Shown here one piece after another: positions 1-5,923 of a stretch of 6,515 nucleotides of DNA. Both the position numbers and the translations under genes were made by a program. This DNA is from an uncultured Pseudomonadota bacterium (lineage in GTDB: Bacteria; Pseudomonadota; Alphaproteobacteria; Rs-D84): the NCBI GenBank assembly GCA_900313285.1, contig OMQP01000041.1, forward strand, positions 1 through 6,515, in the 5' to 3' direction. Position 1 is the stretch's first letter; the number at the start of each line of letters is the position of its first letter. The notes under the pieces are model-generated. The model was not told where the DNA came from, ran no database searches, and was given only the letters and a program-made list of their open reading frames with translations.

Positions 1-1
1 G

Positions 2-646
2 GCGATTTATCCTATCACACCAAGCAGCACAATGGGTGAATTATCTGACGAATGGTCGTTTCAGCATAAAAAAAATATTTGGGGTGTAACACCGCAAATT
101 ATCGAAATGCAATCTGAAGCAGGTGCAGCGGGCGCTTTGCACGGTGCATTACAAATGGGTGCATTGGCGACGACTTTCACTGCGTCCCAGGGTTTGCTGC
201 TTATGATTCCAAATATGTATAAAATAGCCGGTGAACAAACGCCATTTGTTATGCATGTTGCGGCGCGCGCATTGGCAACACATGCGTTATCTATTTTTGG
301 TGATCATAGTGATGTTATGGCAGTTCGTCAAACTGGTTTTGCATTGCTTTCATCGCATAATGTTCAATCTGCGCACGATATGGCTGCAATTGCGCATTCT
401 GCAACTTTAAAAAGTCGCGTTCCGTTTTTGCACTTCTTTGACGGTTTCCGTACCAGTCACGAAGAATCTGCGCTGGAAAGAATAAGCGATGATGTTTTAC
501 ATGAATTATTGCCAGATGATTTGGTTGCACAAAATCGTAAACATGGCATGAATCCAGATAATCCAACAATTCGTGGAACTGCACAAAATCCAGATGTTTA
601 TTTTCAAGGACGCGAAGCGGCAAATCCATTATATGATGCATTACCA
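2..646 (+). pseudogene. nifJ: nifJ fragment 1: PFOR domain I (pyruvate/thiamine-site domain)
   Basis: This in-frame block of 215 codons covers domain I of PFOR. It shows YPITPSS near its start, EMQSEAGA, FTASQGLLLMIP, HVAARALATHALSIFGDHSDVMAVRQTG and HFFDGFRTSHE, all family signatures. The Arg of HVAAR and the Thr of YPITPSS correspond to residues known to contact pyruvate in Desulfovibrio PFOR. It ends with YFQGREAANPLYDALP, after which similarity stops. A few unrelated residues follow until a TAG stop at 671-673. The ATG at 32-34 is the conserved internal Met of the TPSSTM motif, not the real start, because the frame is open and conserved back to position 2. Confidence 0.9.
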
Positions 647-660
647 CTTCTTTACCACGT
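641..660 (+). other. nifJ break 1: deletion of roughly 50 codons with frame change
   Basis: Upstream sequence encodes ...NPLYDALP and downstream encodes RGVGLVRVHLFNPF. In E. coli YdbK these two points are separated by about 55 residues, the start of domain II. Here only 14 bases (647-660) lie between the last and first alignable codons. For the frame to change as it does, the missing length must be one more than a multiple of three, so about 145-150 bases. The 7-mer TTACCAC occurs twice at the junction (641-647 and 652-658), which may reflect short-repeat-mediated rearrangement. The exact loss is an estimate from memory of the family. Confidence 0.75.
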
Positions 661-1038
661 GGTGTCGGTTTAGTACGTGTGCATTTATTTAATCCTTTCC
701 CTGTAAAAGAATTTTTAAAAGTATTACCAAAATCTGTGGAACAAATTGCTGTTCTGGACAGAACAAAAGAAGCAGGTTCTATTGGTGAACCATTATATCA
801 AAATGTTCGCAGTATAGTTGATTCTAAGATATCTGTATTTGGTGGTCGTTATGGTTTGGGATCAAAAGAATTCAAACCACGTGATGTAAAGGCAATTGTT
901 GAATATATGATGCGTGGCGATTTACATCATAATTTCACAGTTGGTATAGATGACGATTTAACACATCTTTCATTAAATACAGACAAAAGTTTTACAATTG
1001 AAAACAAAGATGTTCAAACAGCAATACTTTATGGTATT
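655..1038 (+). pseudogene. nifJ: nifJ fragment 2: PFOR domain II and start of domain III
   Basis: This block is in the next frame and begins in the middle of a conserved stretch, reading PRGVGLVRVHLFNPFP. It continues with LPKSVEQIAVLDRTKE, GEPLYQNV, FGGRYGLGSKEF and FTVGIDDDLTHLSL, all expected PFOR motifs in the right order. It stops matching at AILYGI (to 1038), where the family continues G-x-D-G-T-V. Out of frame it runs to a TAA at 1066-1068. The GTG at 679-681 that could be taken as a start is simply the Val of LVRVHL. No ribosome binding site precedes it, so this is not an independent gene. Confidence 0.88.
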
Positions 1039-1046
1039 GTACGGTT
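1033..1046 (+). other. nifJ break 2: probable 10-base deletion in the GxGxDGTVG loop
   Basis: The codons read Y-G-I up to 1038 and T-V-G-A from 1041, with two bases (1039-1040) between them. The family consensus here is YG(L/I)G-x-DG-T/S-V, which needs four codons between Ile and Thr. Twelve expected bases against two observed gives a 10-base loss, which shifts the frame. The loop is Gly-rich, and the GGT codons typical of this gene would offer short direct repeats for slippage. Confidence 0.75.
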
Positions 1047-3278
1047 GGTGCGGTTAAAAATATTGTAAAAATTGTTGGTGAAAATTCTGAACTGTATCCA
1101 CAATCATATGCTGTATATGATTCAAAAAAATCTGGTGGAATAACACAATCGCATATACGTTTTTCACCAAATCCAATTAAAAGTGAATATTTGGTGGAAA
1201 GTGCAGATTTTATTTGTGTTTCTAATTTTATGATTGCACAAAGGTTTGATGTGTTTGCAGCATTGCGTGCCGGTGGTACTGTTATGATAAACACTTCTTT
1301 GGCACCAGATGAAGCGTTCATGAATTTACCACGCGATGCCCAGGAACATTTGATGCGTATGCATGCAAAAGTTTATTTCTTGGATGCAAATGCAGCAGCA
1401 AATGAATTGGGATTGGGTAATAGAATCAATACGTTTATTATGTTGAATTTCTTTAACTTAACAAAAGTTATAAGCCCGGATACAGCAAAAGACGCAGCCA
1501 AAGTTGCAATTGAAAAAACCTATAAAAAGAAAGGAATGGATGTTGTTCATGCGAATTGGGCCGCGGTTGACAAAGCAGAATCCTATTTGAAAAAATATAC
1601 TTTACCATCGTCTGTTTCAGAATTGGCACCAGATTTTATACCTGCAATGACAAAAGATACGCCTGCTGAAATTGCGGGGACATTGGGTGAAATGGCTGCT
1701 GGACGTGGTGACGATATCCCAGTATCAAGATTCAAAATGGATGGCAGTTTTGGTGGTGGACAATATCCAGTTGGAACATCTAAATATGAAAAGCGCGCGT
1801 TGGCGACACGTGTTGCACAATGTGATTTAAATAAATGTATACAATGTGGTAAATGTTCAATGCTTTGTCCGCACGGGGCGATTCGTATTAAAGTTATGAA
1901 CGAAACCGAAATGGAAAAAGCAAAGGCAAACGGTATAATTGTCGTTCCAATGAAAACACCTGAATTGGGAACAGGCTTATTTTATACATTAAATATATCG
2001 CCAGCTGATTGCACAGGATGCGGTTTATGTATGAAAAATTGTCCTGTTGGTGCATTATCTTTGGTTCCAATGGCAGAAGGAATTAAAAATCAAAAGATTT
2101 TCGATAAAGCTTTAAATATTCCTGATATAGATAAACAGAAATTAAATTTGAATATACCAAAGCATGTTGAATTATTGCCTCATTATTTTGAATTCCCGGG
2201 GGCTTGCGCTGGTTGTGGTGAAACACCATATGTTCGTTTAATGGCGCATTTATTCGGTGACAAAATGGTTGTTGCAAATGCCACAGGTTGTTCGTCTATA
2301 TATGGTGGAAATTTACCAACAACACCATGGTGCAGTGATGTAAATGGTCGTGGCCCTGCATGGTCTAATTCTTTGTTTGAAGATAATGCGGAATATGGTT
2401 TGGGAATGCGGATTGCTTTGAACCAAAGAAAGAGTGCCTTGCGTTCAGTATTATTTGAATTGGGATTTGAAAATGTTGAACAAATCATGTCTGAAACAGA
2501 TACAATGCGTCAACGCGAAATGCAAAATAATTTGCGGGTTCAGTTGTCTGGTATAGATAATACACGCGCAAGGTATGCTGAAAATTTACTGGATGCAATC
2601 GTTGATAAATCAGTATGGATTGTCGGCGGTGATGGTTGGGCATATGATATTGGATACGGTGGTGTCGATCATATTTTACACAGTGGTGAAAATGTGAATA
2701 TTTTGGTACTGGATACCGAAGGATATTCAAATACTGGTGGTCAACAATCAAAATCTACGCCATTTGGTGCGTCTATGAAATTTGCAATTGGTGGTAAAGA
2801 ACATGCCAAAAAAGATTTGGGGTTAATTGCTATGATGTCGGGCGCATATGTTGCACAAATTGCAATTGGCGCAAACCAAGCCCAGGCAGTGCGTGCTTTC
2901 CGTGAAGCAGAAGCGTTCAATGGTCCGTCGATTATTTTGGCATATGCACCATGTATCGCACACGGATTCGCATTGCAAAATGGTGTTGAACATCAAATCA
3001 ATTTAGTGAATACAGGGGCATGGCCATTATACAGATTTAATCCATCAAATATTGAAAATGGTCAAAATCCGTTAACATTGGATTCGCATGTTGCGACCCC
3101 GTTCCCATTAGAAGAATTTATGAAAAGTGAAACGCGATTTGCATTGGCGCGTTCTGTTAATCCTAATTTTGATAAATTGGTTGAACAGGCAAAAGCAAAC
3201 AATTTATATAAAACAGAATTGAAACAGCATATCGCAAATTTCACAGTTCAAAAAAATAAAGATAACGGGGAAGGGTAA
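1041..3278 (+). pseudogene. nifJ: nifJ fragment 3: rest of domain III, 2x[4Fe-4S] ferredoxin domain and thiamine-diphosphate domain
   Basis: This frame resumes family similarity at TVGAVKNIVKIVGE (1041) and runs to TAA at 3276. The TTG at 1191 is a conserved internal Leu, not a start. Numbering from the TTG codon: ferredoxin-type cysteines lie at 216, 219, 222, 226 and at 274, 277, 280, 284. The proximal-cluster cysteines are 339 and 342 (CAGCGE), 367 (ATGCSS) and 588 (YAPCIAHG). The thiamine motif is GDGWAYDIGYGG at 480-491, with the Asn of YSNTGG at 514. The second ferredoxin motif ends CPVGA where many PFORs have CPAKD. All cofactor residues are kept, so if expressed alone this piece could still bind clusters, but it lacks the pyruvate-site domain needed for catalysis. 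Confidence 0.92.
3267..3275 (+). promoter_or_regulatory. Ribosome binding site for bamE inside the nifJ 3' end
   Basis: The purine run GGGGAAGGG ends seven bases before the ATG at 3283. It lies wholly within the last codons of nifJ (encoding GEG), which fixes the start of the lipoprotein gene and suggests translational coupling to nifJ. Confidence 0.75.
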
Positions 3279-3282
3279 TCAT

Positions 3283-3711
3283 ATGAAAAAATTATTTGTT
3301 GTTTTTGCAGTTTTATTATCTGCGTGTACTTTCCAAACTAAACATCGTGGATATGTTTTTCCCGAAGATTTGGAAAGTAAAGTTGCGTCTATTAAGACAA
3401 CTGCACAATTACAGGATGAAATAGGCGATCCGCAAACACGTACTATTTATGGGGATGAAGTTTGGGTTTATTACAGTGCAGATGAAAATATGCATGGACC
3501 TTTTCCCGTGACATATGAAAATAAAACTGTACTTTTAGCATGGGTAAAAGGTGGCAAGGTTATTAAAACCCAGATTTTACATGATGCAGATCTAAAGGAT
3601 GTAAAGTTAGCAGAGGGCGAAACCCAAATACCTGCGGCAATAGAATTAAATGCGCTGGAAGAACTGTTTAATAATATTGGACGTTTTTCGCCGGCAGGAC
3701 TTGGACAATAA
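3283..3711 (+). CDS. bamE: Outer-membrane assembly lipoprotein, BamE/OmlA (SmpA) family
   Basis: BamE is a small periplasmic-facing lipoprotein of the BAM complex, which folds and inserts beta-barrel proteins into the outer membrane. The 142-aa product starts with a lipoprotein signal (MKKLFVVFAVLLSAC). The lipobox LSAC puts the lipidated Cys at residue 15. The RGYVFPEDL segment (22-30), the stretch containing 'EIGDPQTRTIYGDEVWVYYS' (46-65) and a beta-rich 'TVLLAWVKGGKVIKTQI' segment (82-98) follow the BamE fold order. The 'EELFNNIGRF' ending (126-135) matches the tail I associate with alphaproteobacterial members. Length is normal. It starts four bases after the nifJ stop with its ribosome binding site inside nifJ, so it probably shares a transcript with it. 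The family call rests on motif recall and is fairly sure. Confidence 0.85.
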   Translation: MKKLFVVFAVLLSACTFQTKHRGYVFPEDLESKVASIKTTAQLQDEIGDPQTRTIYGDEVWVYYSADENMHGPFPVTYENKTVLLAWVKGGKVIKTQILHDADLKDVKLAEGETQIPAAIELNALEELFNNIGRFSPAGLGQ

Positions 3712-3727
3712 AATTTTAGCCAAACAT

Positions 3728-3755
3728 TTGTTTTTTCGTTTTTTTGTGTTATAAT
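3728..3755 (+). promoter_or_regulatory. Promoter for carD
   Basis: A perfect -10 TATAAT lies at 3750-3755, with a TTGTTT -35-like hexamer at 3728-3733 and a 16-base spacer. Transcription would begin near 3762, leaving a leader of about 37 bases before the carD start. The T-rich stretch 3729-3747 overlaps the spacer. I see no convincing hairpin that would make it a terminator for bamE. Confidence 0.65.
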
Positions 3756-3798
3756 GACCCGTATAGAGAGAATGGCAACCGCAAAGGTGTGATAAGAT

Positions 3799-4365
3799 AT
3801 GCCTACGAAAAAATTAGATTTTAAAACCGGACAGTATGTTGTTTATCCAACCCAGGGTGTTGGTAAATTATTACGTGTTGAAGAACAAACAATCGGTGAT
3901 CAAAAGATAAAAATGTTGGTTATTGATTTTGAAAGAAATCATATGACTTTACGTGTCCCATTGGAACGTGCTGAAATTTCCGGCTTGCGCCCATTAAGCA
4001 GTATCAAAAAAATGGATGAAGCCATCGCTTCAGCTAAAGGTAAGGCAGGGGCAAAACGTATGATTTGGGCGCGTCGCGCTGCTCAATACGAAGAAAACAT
4101 AAATTCTGGTGATCCAATGAAATTGGCCGAAGTTGTTCGTGATTTGCAACGCAGAACAGCAACAGATACGATGACTTTCTCTGCACGTCAGTTGTATTTG
4201 CGTGCACTTGAACGCATGGCACAAGAATTTGCTGTTTTACACAAAATGGATTTAGATGCAGCATCTGATAAGATTGAAGATATTTTGGGCGTACCAAAAG
4301 AAATAGATTTGAATGCTGCTGATGAAGATGACGAAGAAGAAGTAGACGAAACAGAAGAAGAATAG
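3799..4365 (+). CDS. carD: CarD/CdnL-family RNA polymerase-binding transcription regulator
   Basis: CarD/CdnL proteins bind the RNA polymerase beta subunit and stabilise open promoter complexes, especially at rRNA and other growth-related promoters. The 188-aa protein has the N-terminal Tudor-like interaction domain (FKTGQYVVYPTQGVGKL, 8-24, to about 65). A helical C-terminal domain follows, with RMIWARRAAQYEENINSGD (87-105), whose Trp90 matches the residue that wedges into the upstream edge of the transcription bubble, and AEVVRDLQRR (110-119). It ends in an acidic tail (175-188, almost all Asp/Glu). AAAGGTG at 3783-3789, nine bases before ATG, supports the start. It has its own promoter and a terminator just after the stop, so it is probably monocistronic. 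The acidic tail is the only unusual part. Confidence 0.93.
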   Translation: MPTKKLDFKTGQYVVYPTQGVGKLLRVEEQTIGDQKIKMLVIDFERNHMTLRVPLERAEISGLRPLSSIKKMDEAIASAKGKAGAKRMIWARRAAQYEENINSGDPMKLAEVVRDLQRRTATDTMTFSARQLYLRALERMAQEFAVLHKMDLDAASDKIEDILGVPKEIDLNAADEDDEEEVDETEEE

Positions 4366-4369
4366 TTTT

Positions 4370-4399
4370 AAACGCGCCAGATTTTTGGCGCGTTTTTTT
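4370..4399 (+). terminator. Intrinsic terminator after carD
   Basis: A perfect 10-bp stem pairs 4370-4379 with 4386-4395 (core ACGCGCCA / TGGCGCGT) around a 6-base loop, followed by T-tract 4393-4399. It begins five bases after the carD stop. The GC-rich stem stands out in AT-rich surroundings. Confidence 0.93.
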
Positions 4400-4459
4400 C
4401 TTGTATTTATATATTTTTTCCGCAATCATTAAATTACAGATTTAACAAAGGAAGTAAAC

Positions 4460-4909
4460 ATGGCAGGAAGCATAAACAAAGTTATATTAGTTGGTAATAT
4501 CGGTCAGGAACCTCAGGTTCGTACAATGCAATCTGGACAAAAAGTTGTAAGTTTTTCTCTTGCAACATCTGATAGATGGCGTGACAGACAAACTGGTGAA
4601 CAAAAAGAACAAACAGAATGGCATCGTGTTGTTATTTTCAATCCATCACTGGTTGATGTTGCAGAACGCATGTTGCAAAAAGGCACAAAATTATACTTGG
4701 AAGGATCACTTCGTACACGTAAATGGCAAAACCAACAAGGTGTCGATACGTTTACAACAGAAGTTGTTTTGAATCCATATGCAGGTCAAATGGTTATATT
4801 GTCTGGTGCAAAAGCTGTTGACGGGGTTGCTGAAAATGTATCAAGCGCACCATCCGCACCACGCGAAGAAGTCAATATCGAAGATATCGCAGACGATATT
4901 CCATTTTAA
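4460..4909 (+). CDS. ssb: Single-stranded DNA-binding protein
   Basis: SSB coats and protects single-stranded DNA in replication, recombination and repair, and recruits partner enzymes through its C-terminal tip. The 149-aa product has the N-terminal OB fold (about 4-115) with INKVILVGNIGQEPQVR at the start. Trp40, Trp54, Phe60 and Trp89 sit at or next to the DNA-stacking positions of E. coli SSB. A short flexible linker (about 117-138) leads to the acidic tip DDIPF (145-149), the canonical protein-docking motif. AAAGGAAG at 4447-4454 is a good ribosome binding site five bases before ATG. No clear promoter stands out between the carD terminator and this site, although the 4400-4435 stretch is AT-rich enough to hide one. 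A terminator follows the stop. The linker is short but within range. Confidence 0.97.
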   Translation: MAGSINKVILVGNIGQEPQVRTMQSGQKVVSFSLATSDRWRDRQTGEQKEQTEWHRVVIFNPSLVDVAERMLQKGTKLYLEGSLRTRKWQNQQGVDTFTTEVVLNPYAGQMVILSGAKAVDGVAENVSSAPSAPREEVNIEDIADDIPF

Positions 4910-4927
4910 TAATATATGAAAAAAACT

Positions 4928-4962
4928 AAAAAATATCCGTGAAAATCACGGATATTTTTTTT
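4928..4962 (+). terminator. Intrinsic terminator after ssb, possibly bidirectional
   Basis: The stem 4928-4942 pairs with 4946-4960 (core ATATCCGTGA / TCACGGATAT) around a 3-base AAA loop, followed by a T-run at 4955-4962. A six-A run on the left arm would act as a T-tract on the other strand. No minus-strand gene is seen to use it. Confidence 0.92.
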
Positions 4963-4989
4963 GCATATATATGTAAAATATGATATAAT
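4961..4989 (+). promoter_or_regulatory. Strong extended -10 promoter for the two secreted-protein genes
   Basis: TTGCAT at 4961-4966 and a perfect TATAAT at 4984-4989 are separated by exactly 17 bases, with an extended -10 TGA at 4981-4983. Transcription would start near 4996, giving a leader of about 20 bases with AGGAGA at 5004-5009. The first two bases of the -35 are the last T's of the ssb terminator. Confidence 0.85.
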
Positions 4990-4994
4990 ATGCA
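4962..4994. repeat. Inverted repeat TGCATAT...ATATGCA flanking the promoter
   Basis: TGCATAT at 4962-4968 and ATATGCA at 4988-4994 are perfect 7-bp inverted copies 19 bases apart. They overlap the -35 element and the end of the -10 element. It could be an operator or a chance match in AT-rich DNA. Confidence 0.35.
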
Positions 4995-5015
4995 CAGATA
5001 TGTAGGAGAACTTTT

Positions 5016-5921
5016 ATGCGAAAAATAATTTCTGTATCAGTGTTTGGGCTTTTGTTAGCACCAAATGTAACGTTTGCAATAGATTTAAATACTGCACTGG
5101 AAAATGTCAAAGAGGCATGTTCTGGTATAGATGCCAGTTTGTCTGGTTTAAAAACCAAAGCTGGAATAAATACTGCAATTACCACAGTTGGAACAGCGGC
5201 TGGCGGTGTGGCTCTTGGAACTGGTATCGCGAAAATGGAAGTTGATAAGCAAATAGATTTATTGGCTGCATTGGAAAAAGCTCCATCGGATGAAGAACGT
5301 GATTCCAATACCATAGAATTAACTGACGAGGATATAGCAAATTTGCAAAATGATTCAGGTGCAGATGAAATAGCAGAATTGGAAGCAAAATCAAAAATGT
5401 TGGGTAATGTTCGAACAGGAACATTGGCTGCATCAACAGCAACAAATATTGTTGGAACCGCGTTAGCGGCGACTAATAAAGTTGAAGCAGATTTAGAAGA
5501 GAATATAAACAAATGTATATCCGCGACAAAAGAATTATCAAATGCTAAATTAGCCGCGAAAGTTGAAAATACCGCAACAGAAGAAGAAATTGCCTTTGCT
5601 GACAGAATTATCAGTGCATGTCGTGATTATGAATTTGTAGATATAAAACCAATTAACAAACGTGCAATAGGGGCAGCAGTTGCATCTGGTATTGGTATCG
5701 GTACTGGTACTGTTGGAACAATAACCAGTGCAATATCGAATACAGATAAAACTCGTGCTGGGGATGAAAAATTGGAAAAAGATTTAAATATGACGGCAAA
5801 TGTTATGGCGGGCGCATCTACAGCAGCATCAGCCACAGCGACAATATTTAATGCAACACAAATATCAGCGATAAAGAAAGTAGCAACGGTCGCTGAAACA
5901 TGCGAGGGGGCGCTGAAATAA
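5016..5921 (+). CDS. Exported protein with two Cys-bounded Gly/Ala-rich hairpin modules, function unknown
   Basis: I do not recognise this family. The 301-aa product has a signal peptide (MRKIISVSVFGLLLAPNVTFA, cleavage near 21/22). The mature part holds four weakly hydrophobic Gly/Ala/Thr-rich stretches at about 50-72, 131-153, 216-240 and 260-285. Each pair is joined by a charged stretch, acidic 85-125 in the first and shorter 241-258 in the second. The only cysteines are 35, 167, 202 and 296, one at each edge of the two pairs, which reads as an internal duplication. The hydrophobic stretches could be membrane-inserting hairpins or packed helices. AGGAGA six bases before ATG and a near-consensus promoter suggest high expression. 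The next gene starts two bases after the stop. Base composition resembles the neighbours. The gene is sure; its role is not known. Confidence 0.9.
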   Translation: MRKIISVSVFGLLLAPNVTFAIDLNTALENVKEACSGIDASLSGLKTKAGINTAITTVGTAAGGVALGTGIAKMEVDKQIDLLAALEKAPSDEERDSNTIELTDEDIANLQNDSGADEIAELEAKSKMLGNVRTGTLAASTATNIVGTALAATNKVEADLEENINKCISATKELSNAKLAAKVENTATEEEIAFADRIISACRDYEFVDIKPINKRAIGAAVASGIGIGTGTVGTITSAISNTDKTRAGDEKLEKDLNMTANVMAGASTAASATATIFNATQISAIKKVATVAETCEGALK

Positions 5922-5923
5922 TC

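Larger units (their letters stand above)
1..3278 (+). pseudogene. nifJ: Pyruvate:ferredoxin (flavodoxin) oxidoreductase, 5'-partial and twice frame-broken
   Basis: The intact enzyme is a cytoplasmic single-chain protein of about 1,170-1,230 residues. It converts pyruvate, CoA and oxidised ferredoxin to acetyl-CoA, CO2 and reduced ferredoxin, using thiamine diphosphate and three [4Fe-4S] clusters. The first full codon in the window (position 2) reads AIYPITPSSTM, the pyruvate-site motif normally near residue 25-30, so only a short N-terminus is missing. Colinear similarity continues to the stop at 3276-3278 but passes through three frames, changing at about 647-660 and 1039-1040. At both points conserved residues are absent, so these are deletions rather than programmed frameshifts. 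Elsewhere the catalytic and cluster-binding residues are intact. Base composition matches the neighbours, so recent transfer is not suggested. Identity is very sure. Pseudogene status is likely, but an assembly or consensus error would look the same. Confidence 0.85.

Noticed and set aside
1039..1062. Programmed -1 frameshifting to join the nifJ frames
   Set aside because: Both frame changes are of the -1 type, but neither site has a canonical slippery heptamer. Conserved residues are also missing at each, so slippage would not restore a normal protein.
679..1068. Independent small genes starting at GTG 679 or TTG 1191
   Set aside because: Both codons are internal conserved PFOR residues, similarity extends upstream of each, and no ribosome binding site precedes them.
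3721..3747. CAAACATTTG plus T-rich run as a terminator for bamE
   Set aside because: The arms are only four A/T-rich base pairs with almost no loop, so no stable hairpin forms. The T-rich run is better explained as promoter upstream and spacer sequence.
4946..5512. Long minus-strand open frame of 188 codons opposite the hairpin-module gene
   Set aside because: It is the antisense of a gene with a strong promoter, RBS and signal peptide. Its own sequence is low-complexity Ala/Val/Ser-rich, as expected from reading that gene backwards.
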